A DNA stretch of 5,105 bases from Lachnospiraceae bacterium UBA3820. Lineage in GTDB: Bacteria > Bacillota > Clostridia > Lachnospirales > Lachnospiraceae. This document shows positions 1-5,105 of this stretch, piece by piece; position 1 is the stretch's first letter; each line of letters starts with the position of its first letter. The notes under the pieces were generated by a model. That model saw nothing but the letters and a program-made list of their open reading frames with translations. It was not told where the DNA came from and did no database searches. The stretch is from NCBI GenBank assembly GCA_002369325.1, contig DFDU01000065.1, positions 1 to 5,105 of the forward strand. Direction: 5' to 3'. The translations under genes and the position numbers were made by a program.

Positions 1-1141
1 CAGCTTCTATACTTGCATTAAGTGAAAGCAGATTGGTCTGCGCTGCGATACTCTCGATGCTTTTTATGATATTCATGGAAGCATCAACCGAAGCCTCGAT
101 TTCCTGAGAAGCTGATGCAATTTCGGTTTGACGAAGAGCAACATCCTGCATCTCGCTTGCGGCATCATCTACGGTTTTCGTGATATCGGCAATCTTGTTT
201 TTAAGACTTATGATATCAGGAGCAAGCTCTGATTCAAAACGTTCCTTTGCTTCCTTTTCTTCGGTTATATCAAGTATGGTTCCGGCAGCCATAAGCGGCT
301 CCTTGCTTGGCGAGAATACAACATAGCTGGAAGCTCTGAACCATTTGTATTCACCGCTCTTGTGCTGTATACGGTATTCCATATCAAATACTGTATCACC
401 TGTCGGATCGGCCATTTGCTTGGCCATAAGACCGGCTGCGCCCTCTACATCATCCGGATGTATCTTGGTTAACCATGATGACATAACATCAGGAAAATCA
501 ACCGAATTGCTGTATCCGAGAAGTTTTTTAAACTGATTTGAGAATACCATAGGTGTATTTGGATCATCGATGGCACCCTGAGACAGGTCAAGACTCCATG
601 AACCTTCAAGCATCATTTTATCAACTGCATACTGTCTTCTTGTATCATGTTCAAGTTTGGCTTCCGTTTTCAGCTTATCGTCTATATCTATGAATGTTCC
701 GATAAATACCTCCGGAATACCGTTCGGTCTTCTTAAGCATTCGCCTGTAGCGTGGAAGATATGGTATTCACCGTTTTTTAACTTAAGTCTGTATTTAATA
801 TCATAGGCCGCATTTGCGTTTGCAACAGCATTTCCGTATGCGGCAAAAACCTCCTCGCTATCGTCCGGGTGAATGAGAGAACCGAGTGAATCAATTGTGT
901 CCGGTAGTTCGTTATAAGAATATCCGAGACTTCTTCTCATCTCATCTGTAAAATGAACGCTTACCTGATTTCCCTTCTCGTCAAAATATGACATCCAAAC
1001 AGCAAGATGTGCATTATTGTTTATTGACTCGAGCATCTTGTAGTTTAAAGCCGACTCGGCTTTGTATTTTTCCAACTCGGCAGTGAGCTCTTGAAACTGA
1101 TAATCGACTCCCTGCGAAAGATTTTGCTTTTTTCCGAACAT
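1..1141 (-). CDS. Soluble methyl-accepting chemotaxis protein with two PAS domains (3' part missing)
   Basis: This is a cytoplasmic chemoreceptor that should pass a PAS-sensed signal to CheA/CheW. The visible part is 380 codons, open to the window edge. A short N-terminal helix (about 10-40) leads to PAS 1 (about 40-155; HPDD at 91-94, a KNGEYHIF strand, ending GTFIDIDD) and PAS 2 (about 175-297; HPDD at 228-231, KSGEYKWFRA, ending GTILDITEE). Both resemble the PAS_3/PAC type. A coiled coil from about 300 leads into the MCP tip signature, AAQTNLLSLNASIEA, at residues 366-380, where the window ends. The returning helix is therefore outside. No membrane segment or HAMP domain is seen. The ATG at 1141 is chosen because GGGAGGAG (1148-1155) sits 6 bases upstream and the product starts MFGKK, like the neighbouring MCP. 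The ligand or cofactor of the PAS domains cannot be told. It has its own promoter after the neighbour's terminator. The family call is very secure. Confidence 0.95.
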   Translation of the reverse strand, partial: MFGKKQNLSQGVDYQFQELTAELEKYKAESALNYKMLESINNNAHLAVWMSYFDEKGNQVSVHFTDEMRRSLGYSYNELPDTIDSLGSLIHPDDSEEVFAAYGNAVANANAAYDIKYRLKLKNGEYHIFHATGECLRRPNGIPEVFIGTFIDIDDKLKTEAKLEHDTRRQYAVDKMMLEGSWSLDLSQGAIDDPNTPMVFSNQFKKLLGYSNSVDFPDVMSSWLTKIHPDDVEGAAGLMAKQMADPTGDTVFDMEYRIQHKSGEYKWFRASSYVVFSPSKEPLMAAGTILDITEEKEAKERFESELAPDIISLKNKIADITKTVDDAASEMQDVALRQTEIASASQEIEASVDASMNIIKSIESIAAQTNLLSLNASIEA

Positions 1142-1216
1142 CAATATCTCCTCCCTGAAAGAACGACATATTCTGCCCCATATATGCCGTTTTTGTGTTA
1201 TAAATTTATTGCCAGT

Positions 1217-1238
1217 GTGCCGGTTTTAAAACAGACAC
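1217..1238. repeat. 22-base imperfect palindrome in the leader of the PAS-MCP gene
   Basis: The core GTTTTAAAAC is self-complementary. It is flanked, after one mismatched position on each side, by five further pairs (GTGCC against GACAC, one of them a G-T pair). It lies about 10-30 bases downstream of the predicted transcription start of the PAS-MCP gene. It could be a repressor operator or a weak leader hairpin. With an A/T-rich centre in A/T-rich DNA, chance is also possible. Confidence 0.35.
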
Positions 1239-1252
1239 GTTACTAAAATAGA

Positions 1253-1261
1253 ATTATATCA
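1253..1261 (-). promoter_or_regulatory. Extended -10 promoter of the PAS-MCP gene
   Basis: The minus strand reads TGATATAAT, a perfect TATAAT with the TGn extension. The region 17-18 bases upstream is T-rich and has no good -35 box, which fits an extended -10 promoter. Transcription would start near 1246 and leave a leader of about 105 bases. The site lies just past the terminator of the upstream MCP, so the PAS-MCP gene appears to be transcribed separately. No sigma-28 (flagellar) type motif was seen. Confidence 0.6.
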
Positions 1262-1314
1262 CAAGTATCAAAAAAATAAAAGCTTTTTAATGTTTTTTCG
1301 ACAATTTCAACAAT

Positions 1315-1345
1315 AAAAAAGCTCTCACATAAGTGAGAACTTTTT
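1315..1345 (-). terminator. Rho-independent terminator after the FIST-MCP operon
   Basis: On the minus strand, GTTCTCAC pairs with GTGAGAGC (8 bp with one G-U pair) around a TTAT loop and is followed by TTTTTT. Flanking A and T runs extend the stem. It begins about 10 bases after the stop codon of the sensorless MCP. The plus strand also has a T run after the hairpin, so it could work in both directions, though no plus-strand gene reads into it. Confidence 0.9.
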
Positions 1346-1355
1346 AAAAGACATT

Positions 1356-2309
1356 TTAACCTTCGACTATAGGCAATATTTGCGTAATCAGATTGTCCAT
1401 ATCTTCGAATACACCGGATTTGGTTGTTCCGAGATTGTTTACATTCTGGATATGTGACATAAGATTATCATAATTTTTATTTATTGCATCGTATGCACGG
1501 TTAATCTCTATGAAGTCATCGTCTACATTTTTGGCCGCCTCGGATATTTCATCCTGAACCGCATCGGCAGCGTTTGCGCTTTCGGTAATTAAAGCAAAGG
1601 TGTTGGTTGCTTTATCAACATCTTTCATGCTCTTATCGAGTGTTTCCATAGAAAGCTCGATATTATGTGAAAAGTTTGCTGTCTCATTTTTGGCATCTTT
1701 TAAGCTTCCCTGAATATCGGCAGAAAGGATATTTATCTGTTCGGCAAGATTCCTTACCTGTTCAGCTACGACAGCGAAGCCTTTTCCTGCTTCTCCGGCA
1801 CGCGCTGCTTCTATTGACGCATTCAACGCGAGCATATTTGTCTGTCCGGCTACACTTATTATTTGCTGCATACAATTTTCGATAGAGTTAACGGCAATTT
1901 CAAATTTGCCAAAATCGGTCTGCATATCGCTAAAGGTGGATTTTACGGATTCGGAACTGCCCTTTAATCCTGAAACAGTATCCTTTGCATATTCAACTGA
2001 ATTGACAATTCCTTCCTTAACATCATCAAATTTGGATACACTTTTTCGCATCTCCGTAAAAACGTCGGCAAAATTGTCAAGACGTTCCTTCATAATGGTG
2101 TTGTTATTCATAATGTCTATAAAAGAGTTTTCGAGACTGCGCATTTCTGACATGGAATCAACTTCATTTTCAGCGAGAACCTTTTCATAGTCACGAAGAT
2201 TTTCAACGATATATTTAATCGGGTATGTATCTTTTTTTTCAGGTACTGCATTATATGCTGAATTGTTTTCGTATGAATTTTGAATCTGTCTTTTTTTCTT
2301 TCCAAACAT
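1356..2309 (-). CDS. Sensorless cytoplasmic methyl-accepting chemotaxis protein
   Basis: The product is a 317-residue chemotaxis signalling protein made almost wholly of the coiled-coil hairpin that contacts CheA and CheW. The tip signature is unmistakable: QTNMLALNASIEAARAGE followed by AGKGFAVVAEQVRNLAEQ, at about residues 156-191. No membrane segment, HAMP, PAS, Cache or other input domain is visible. The first 30 residues are polar and low in complexity. From about 31 to 312 there is no proline, consistent with one long helix up and one back, with arms of about 140 residues each. No CheR-tethering pentapeptide ends the chain (it ends ILPIVEG). The start is taken as the ATG at 2309, giving MFGKKKRQ like the other MCP here. 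A TTG two codons upstream (2315) is the alternative. It follows the FIST gene with a 15-base gap and no terminator, so the two are co-transcribed, and the FIST protein may provide its input. Confidence 0.95.
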   Translation of the reverse strand: MFGKKKRQIQNSYENNSAYNAVPEKKDTYPIKYIVENLRDYEKVLAENEVDSMSEMRSLENSFIDIMNNNTIMKERLDNFADVFTEMRKSVSKFDDVKEGIVNSVEYAKDTVSGLKGSSESVKSTFSDMQTDFGKFEIAVNSIENCMQQIISVAGQTNMLALNASIEAARAGEAGKGFAVVAEQVRNLAEQINILSADIQGSLKDAKNETANFSHNIELSMETLDKSMKDVDKATNTFALITESANAADAVQDEISEAAKNVDDDFIEINRAYDAINKNYDNLMSHIQNVNNLGTTKSGVFEDMDNLITQILPIVEG

Positions 2310-2319
2310 ATACAATGTA

Positions 2320-2326
2320 CCTCCTT
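2320..2326 (-). promoter_or_regulatory. Ribosome binding site of the sensorless MCP, overlapping the FIST stop
   Basis: The minus strand reads AAGGAGG, a full Shine-Dalgarno match, whose first two bases are part of the FIST TAA stop codon. It lies 10 bases from the ATG at 2309 and only 4 from the TTG at 2315. The ATG is preferred because of codon strength and the shared MFGKK start. The overlap with the stop suggests translational coupling. Confidence 0.75.
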
Positions 2327-3383
2327 ACTCAAACACGACACAGGTCATGGTCTGATTAACAAACTGGTTATTATAATGCTCGCCGTAGCCTACAAATCCG
2401 CAATATGAACTGCTAAGCTGTGACAGAGAGCGGTGATAATCATTCCAAATGCCGTTATCATTAAATAAAATATATCTAAACAGACAGTTAACGGAAAACA
2501 TTGCGGAGATACTTGAAAAATCCGCTCTAATGGAATCAACGGTTTCCTGAGCCACCTGTCGGTAGTCTTTAAGCTCGAGCAATGTAAGGACGTCTGAGTC
2601 GTTTACCTGTCTGAAACAACATAGTCCGTTTCCTGAAACCTCTTTAATCGATATTATTCGTATGTCATCACCTACGATTTTACCGAAAGGATTTTTAAAT
2701 GTCTGCGTTTGAATATCGGATTCCTTGATACCGAGTGTATTTATATATACATTTTTTGCAGGCTTTCCGTCAAGCTCGCCCATATAGTATTTTGACCTGT
2801 CGGTTTTCGAGGCAACAAAACGATACTGATCCATCGGCTTATAAATATTTTCTTTGTAAACCTTTACTTTTCCGCCTAGATTTTTAATAATCATATAAAC
2901 CAAAGCATCCTCGTAGCAAATGCCGTTAGCGGACAGTTTTCCCGGAGCTCCGGTTCCTCCCATAAGCGATATACTGTTTTTCTTTAAAAGACTGTTCATT
3001 GAAGTTAAGGCAACGGCGTCATTGCCCGAACATAAATCTATAAGAACAGTATTGTCTCTGCCGGGTCTTATTTTGCTTATATCATCGGCAAGGTTTTTGA
3101 TATGCTCTGCAGGTTTAACGGAAACATTAGGCAAAACATTTGCTGCGATTTCGACTCCTTCCGTAAATGCTGTTACCGAAACCCCTTCTTCACAAACGGA
3201 CGTACTGTAGCTCATGGCTATACAGCCGATGCTTGGTACTCCCGGAAACATTTGTGCAAGTTCCTGAACATGCCTTTCGAAATTTTTTTCGGAAGAAAAC
3301 ATAATAAGTCCTTTTGGATTCACAATCCCTCTTACAGCTTCGGATAAGTTGCCTGTACTGCTCATTCCGAATATCTGTTTCAT
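2325..3383 (-). CDS. FIST-domain sensory protein (FIST_N + FIST_C)
   Basis: This is a 352-residue cytoplasmic protein with the FIST arrangement, a fold proposed as an intracellular small-ligand sensor in signal transduction. FIST_N covers roughly residues 15-185: GVPSIGCIAMSYS at 48-60, then a strand with LIDLCSGND near 115-122 and the glycine-rich MGGTGAPGK at 141-149. FIST_C covers roughly 195-350: YYMGELDGKPAKNVY near 199-213, GDDIRIIS, a conserved VNCLFR at 298-303, and the diagnostic ending CGFVGYGE (328-335) and VNQTMT (342-347). Its length fits the stand-alone family. There is no signal peptide, membrane segment or output domain, so a partner must carry the signal onward. The next gene, a sensorless MCP 15 bases downstream, is the obvious candidate. 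Nine cysteines are present, including a CC pair at 255-256. The ligand is unknown. Confidence 0.92.
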   Translation of the reverse strand: MKQIFGMSSTGNLSEAVRGIVNPKGLIMFSSEKNFERHVQELAQMFPGVPSIGCIAMSYSTSVCEEGVSVTAFTEGVEIAANVLPNVSVKPAEHIKNLADDISKIRPGRDNTVLIDLCSGNDAVALTSMNSLLKKNSISLMGGTGAPGKLSANGICYEDALVYMIIKNLGGKVKVYKENIYKPMDQYRFVASKTDRSKYYMGELDGKPAKNVYINTLGIKESDIQTQTFKNPFGKIVGDDIRIISIKEVSGNGLCCFRQVNDSDVLTLLELKDYRQVAQETVDSIRADFSSISAMFSVNCLFRYILFNDNGIWNDYHRSLSQLSSSYCGFVGYGEHYNNQFVNQTMTCVVFE

Positions 3384-3390
3384 CGTAACA

Positions 3391-3397
3391 CCCCCCT
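3391..3397 (-). promoter_or_regulatory. G-run ribosome binding site of the FIST gene
   Basis: The minus strand reads AGGGGGG, 7 bases before the ATG at 3383. It departs from AGGAGG at one base, giving a somewhat weaker Shine-Dalgarno than that of the MCP gene downstream in the same operon. No other start codon has a better site. Confidence 0.6.
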
Positions 3398-3425
3398 GTG
3401 TTTAACTAATTAATGTATAAAGTTA

Positions 3426-3455
3426 ATTTTACTATAAGCAGGTAAAATATGTCAA
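3426..3455 (-). promoter_or_regulatory. Sigma-A promoter of the FIST-MCP operon
   Basis: The -35 box is a perfect TTGACA (3450-3455) and the -10 is TAAAAT (3426-3431), separated by 18 bases. Transcription would start near 3419, leaving a leader of about 35 bases before the FIST ATG. No operator-like dyad is evident, so expression may be constitutive or controlled in a way not visible here. Confidence 0.85.
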
Positions 3456-3482
3456 TAAAATCAGAGAATTGTTCATAATTTT

Positions 3483-3532
3483 AAAAAATAAAAAAACGGA
3501 GGCAATAAATCTTTCGACTTAAAGCCACCGTT
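3483..3532 (-). terminator. Rho-independent terminator of the hydrolase gene
   Basis: On the minus strand, AACGGTGGC pairs with GCCTCCGTT (9 positions, one mismatch) around a loop of about 20 bases, followed by TTTTTTTATTTTTT. It starts about 10 bases after the hydrolase stop codon. It separates the hydrolase transcript from the FIST-MCP operon, whose promoter follows within 30 bases. Confidence 0.9.
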
Positions 3533-3542
3533 ATGTAATGTA

Positions 3543-4541
3543 TTATAGGTTTTCTTCAAAAAATGACTGAAGCTTGTCAAACGGAATATATTCCTTGTCT
3601 CCGCCATCGTACAAATCAGTATGAACCGCATCAGGAATAATCATCAGTTCTTTGTTATCAGTATACTTACTGTCTGCTGTCATATCCGCAAATGCATCTT
3701 TTGAGAAATAGCAGGAATGAGCTTTTTCTCCGTGTACAAGAAGAACTGCGCTCCTTATTTCGTTGCTGTATTTAAGAATCGGCTGATTCATAAAAGACTC
3801 ACATCCTATGACGTTCCAACCGCCGTTTGAATTAAGGCTTCTCTTGTGATAGCCTCTGCCGGTTTTATAATAATCGTAGTAATCTTTTACGAAGAAAGGT
3901 GCATCCTCAGGGAGAGGATCGACTACTCCGCCACCGAGCTTATAGTCATCTGCCTTAAGGTCTGCAAGTCTCTGAGCACACATGGCTGCTCTGTGCTGGT
4001 ATCTTTCTTCCTCGCTATCTTCCGAGTCAAAATACCCCCTGGCATTTACTCTGGTCATATCATACATTGTCATAGCGACCGTAGCCTTGATTCTTGTGTC
4101 AAGAGCGGCTGCATTTATCGCCATTCCTCCCCATCCGCAGATACCTATGATTCCGATTTTGTCAGAATCCACTCTGTCGTTCAATGAGAGAAAATCAACC
4201 GCCGCCATGAAATCCTCGGTATTGATATCAGGAGAAGCCATATATCTGACATTGCCGCCGCTTTCTCCGGTAAATGAAGGATCAAATGCAATCGTAAGAA
4301 AGCCCCTTTCTGCCATAGTCTGTGCATACAATCCGCTGCATTGTTCCTTTACCGCACCGAATGGTCCACATACGGCAATTGCAGGAAGAATGCCACTTTT
4401 ATCCCTGGGTACATACATGTCCGCCGCAAGTGTTATGCCGTATCGATTTACAAAGGTTACCTTGCTATGCTCAACCTTATCGCTTTTAGGAAATGTTTTA
4501 TCCCACTCGGTTACCAGTTTGAGTTTTTCTTTTGTTATCAT
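3543..4541 (-). CDS. Alpha/beta hydrolase, COG1073/dienelactone hydrolase-like
   Basis: This is a 332-residue cytoplasmic enzyme of the alpha/beta hydrolase fold, probably an esterase or related hydrolase of unknown substrate. An opening strand pair (VTFVNRYGITLAADMYVP, 28-45) leads to an oxyanion-type loop, AVCGPFG (56-62), and FDPSFTGESGG (86-96). The nucleophile elbow is GICGWGG (133-139). It lacks the usual GxSxG serine; Cys135 occupies the position of the cysteine in the GxCxG elbow of dienelactone hydrolase. A variable cap (about 160-265) precedes LLVHGEKAHS (267-276), and the likely catalytic histidine is His307 in DAVHTDLYDG. The acid residue is uncertain (Glu272 is one candidate). 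No signal peptide is present. The ATG at 4541 has GGAGG (4551-4555) 9 bases upstream. The gene diverges from a LysR-type regulator, which suggests inducible expression. It has its own promoter and terminator and appears monocistronic. The family call is strong, but the reaction cannot be assigned. Confidence 0.9.
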   Translation of the reverse strand: MITKEKLKLVTEWDKTFPKSDKVEHSKVTFVNRYGITLAADMYVPRDKSGILPAIAVCGPFGAVKEQCSGLYAQTMAERGFLTIAFDPSFTGESGGNVRYMASPDINTEDFMAAVDFLSLNDRVDSDKIGIIGICGWGGMAINAAALDTRIKATVAMTMYDMTRVNARGYFDSEDSEEERYQHRAAMCAQRLADLKADDYKLGGGVVDPLPEDAPFFVKDYYDYYKTGRGYHKRSLNSNGGWNVIGCESFMNQPILKYSNEIRSAVLLVHGEKAHSCYFSKDAFADMTADSKYTDNKELMIIPDAVHTDLYDGGDKEYIPFDKLQSFFEENL

Positions 4542-4582
4542 AGTATTTAACCTCCGAACATTAATTATTACTTCACATTTTA

Positions 4583-4609
4583 AAGCTTGTATATTTATTA
4601 TATAAGCTT
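4583..4609. repeat. 27-base inverted repeat over the hydrolase -10, possible operator
   Basis: The arms AAGCTTGTATA and TATATAAGCTT are complementary at 10 of 11 positions (the exception is a G-T pair) around TTTAT. The repeat contains the hydrolase -10 box (4597-4602) and overlaps the lysR -35 box (4608-4613). A protein bound here would affect both promoters. It also contains a centred T-N11-A. Its A/T-richness tempers the call. Confidence 0.5.
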
Positions 4610-4626
4610 GACGAATTCTTTGCTAA
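4597..4626 (-). promoter_or_regulatory. Promoter of the hydrolase gene with a weak -35
   Basis: The -10 is a perfect TATAAT (4597-4602). The best -35 is TTAGCA (4621-4626, 4 of 6 matches) at a spacing of 18. Transcription would start near 4590, with a leader of about 49 bases. A good -10 with a poor -35 is the usual form of promoters that a LysR-type regulator must activate. Confidence 0.6.
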
Positions 4627-4636
4627 TGAATAAAAT
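4608..4636 (+). promoter_or_regulatory. Sigma-A promoter of the lysR-type gene
   Basis: TTGACG (4608-4613) and TAAAAT (4631-4636) are separated by an ideal 17 bases. Transcription would start near 4643, about 45 bases before the regulator's ATG. It lies back to back with, and overlaps, the hydrolase promoter. Confidence 0.8.
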
Positions 4637-4638
4637 GA

Positions 4639-4664
4639 ATATCGTGATATTCCAAAATGGAATA
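4639..4664. promoter_or_regulatory. Paired dyads, likely LysR-type regulator binding site
   Basis: Two inverted repeats adjoin: ATATC-GT-GATAT (4639-4650) and TATTCC-AAAAT-GGAATA (4648-4664), both with perfect arms. The second contains T-N11-A (T4650, A4662), the LysR-family consensus. Its centre lies about 65 bases upstream of the predicted hydrolase start, the typical recognition-site position. It also lies just downstream of the lysR start, so binding would block lysR itself. The assignment to this regulator is an inference. Confidence 0.6.
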
Positions 4665-4687
4665 CCAAAGAACGAAAGGAGGCTCCC

Positions 4688-5105
4688 ATGGAAATCAAAA
4701 GTCTTCGATACTTCCTGGCTGTAGCGAGGGAAGAAAACATGACAAAGGCGGCAGACATACTTCATGTTACACAACCTACACTTTCAAAGACATTAAAATC
4801 ACTTGAAGAAGAACTTGGAAAGAAGCTTTTCACACGCCATAGCTTCAGCATATCCCTGACTGATGAGGGCATGCTTCTTCGCGATCGTGCGGAGGATCTT
4901 ATTGCGATGGCTGACCGGATAGAACAGGAATTCATTACCCTTGACGACATTACAGGAGGCGATATCTACTTTGGACTTGCCGAAAGCTATCAGATAAGGT
5001 ATCTTTCAAGGGAAATCCGCAAACTAAAAAACAAATATCCCGGATTTACATACCACATTACCAGTGGAGACACTGAGCAGGTAACGGAAAAACTTGATAA
5101 AGGTC
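4688..5105 (+). CDS. LysR-type transcriptional regulator (3' part missing)
   Basis: The first 139 codons of a LysR-family regulator are present; full members are about 290-310 residues, so slightly under half is seen. The N-terminal winged helix-turn-helix is clear: MEIKSLRYFLAVAREENMTK opens it, then AADILHVTQPTLSKTLKSLE (21-40) and EELGKKLFTR (41-50). A linker helix (about 58-86) follows, and GGDIYFGLAESYQIRYLSRE (90-109) begins the effector-binding domain, which runs off the edge. The start is set by AAAGGAGG (4675-4682), 5 bases before the ATG, and by alignment of the start with the family. The gene diverges from the alpha/beta hydrolase, its probable target, with shared promoters and dyads between them. 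LysR regulators usually repress themselves and activate the divergent gene on binding a small effector, which cannot be identified here. Confidence 0.95.
   Translation, partial: MEIKSLRYFLAVAREENMTKAADILHVTQPTLSKTLKSLEEELGKKLFTRHSFSISLTDEGMLLRDRAEDLIAMADRIEQEFITLDDITGGDIYFGLAESYQIRYLSREIRKLKNKYPGFTYHITSGDTEQVTEKLDKG

Noticed and set aside
1142..1181. Upstream ATG at 1181 on the minus strand in the PAS-MCP leader as a start or leader peptide
   Set aside because: It is out of frame with the MCP, lacks a Shine-Dalgarno, and would overlap the real start without evident purpose.
1906..2190. Plus-strand open frames opposite the MCP and FIST genes (also 345-536, 1667-1885 and 2920-3210)
   Set aside because: They are mirror-frame shadows of coding regions identified with near certainty on the minus strand.
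2310..2315. TTG at 2315 as the start of the sensorless MCP
   Set aside because: It is only 4 bases from the Shine-Dalgarno. The ATG two codons later gives the MFGKK start shared with the other MCP. The difference is two residues and remains a minor uncertainty.
3384..3542. Riboswitch or flagellar (sigma-28) promoter upstream of the FIST operon
   Set aside because: The leader is only about 35 bases, too short for a riboswitch, and the promoter is plainly of the sigma-A type. The hairpin at 3483-3532 belongs to the hydrolase terminator.
3982..4605. Plus-strand 207-codon open frame opposite the hydrolase gene
   Set aside because: It lies antisense to a well-supported hydrolase gene, shows no recognisable family, and its composition (serine/alanine/isoleucine-rich) is what the complement of the real gene gives.
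4573..4950. Two minus-strand open frames of about 60 codons opposite the lysR gene and its leader
   Set aside because: They are antisense to the regulator, have no plausible ribosome binding site or family resemblance, and one runs through the divergent promoter region.

Overview
The window looks like chromosomal DNA of a low-GC, motile Firmicute, probably an anaerobic clostridium of the Lachnospiraceae type. This placement is inferred from A+T-rich spacers, strong AGGAGG-like ribosome binding sites, textbook sigma-A promoters, and soluble chemoreceptors next to a FIST protein. No rRNA or other phylogenetic marker is present, so it is tentative. No mobile element, CRISPR array, tRNA or rRNA is visible, and no stretch over 300 bases lacks a gene.

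Positions 1-3455 form a sensory block, all on the minus strand. Transcription starts at a near-consensus promoter (3426-3455) and reads a FIST-domain protein (2325-3383). It then reads a chemotaxis signalling protein (MCP) with no recognisable sensor domain (1356-2309), whose ribosome binding site overlaps the FIST stop codon. The unit ends at a symmetrical terminator (1315-1345). Just beyond, an extended -10 promoter (1253-1261) drives a second soluble MCP with two PAS domains (1-1141), which runs off the left edge inside its signalling hairpin. Neither MCP has a membrane segment. The simplest reading is a cytoplasmic chemosensory cluster in which the FIST protein may be a detached ligand sensor for the sensorless MCP, while the PAS-MCP carries its own sensors.

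Positions 3483-5105 hold an unrelated module: a divergent pair. A cytoplasmic alpha/beta hydrolase (3543-4541, minus) ends at its own terminator (3483-3532). A LysR-type regulator (4688 to the right edge, plus) is cut after 139 residues. The 146-base spacer between them carries back-to-back promoters and inverted repeats. One dyad lies about 65 bases upstream of the predicted hydrolase start, where LysR regulators commonly bind; another covers the hydrolase -10 and touches the lysR -35. The regulator therefore probably controls the hydrolase and itself. The inducer and the hydrolase substrate cannot be read from the sequence.
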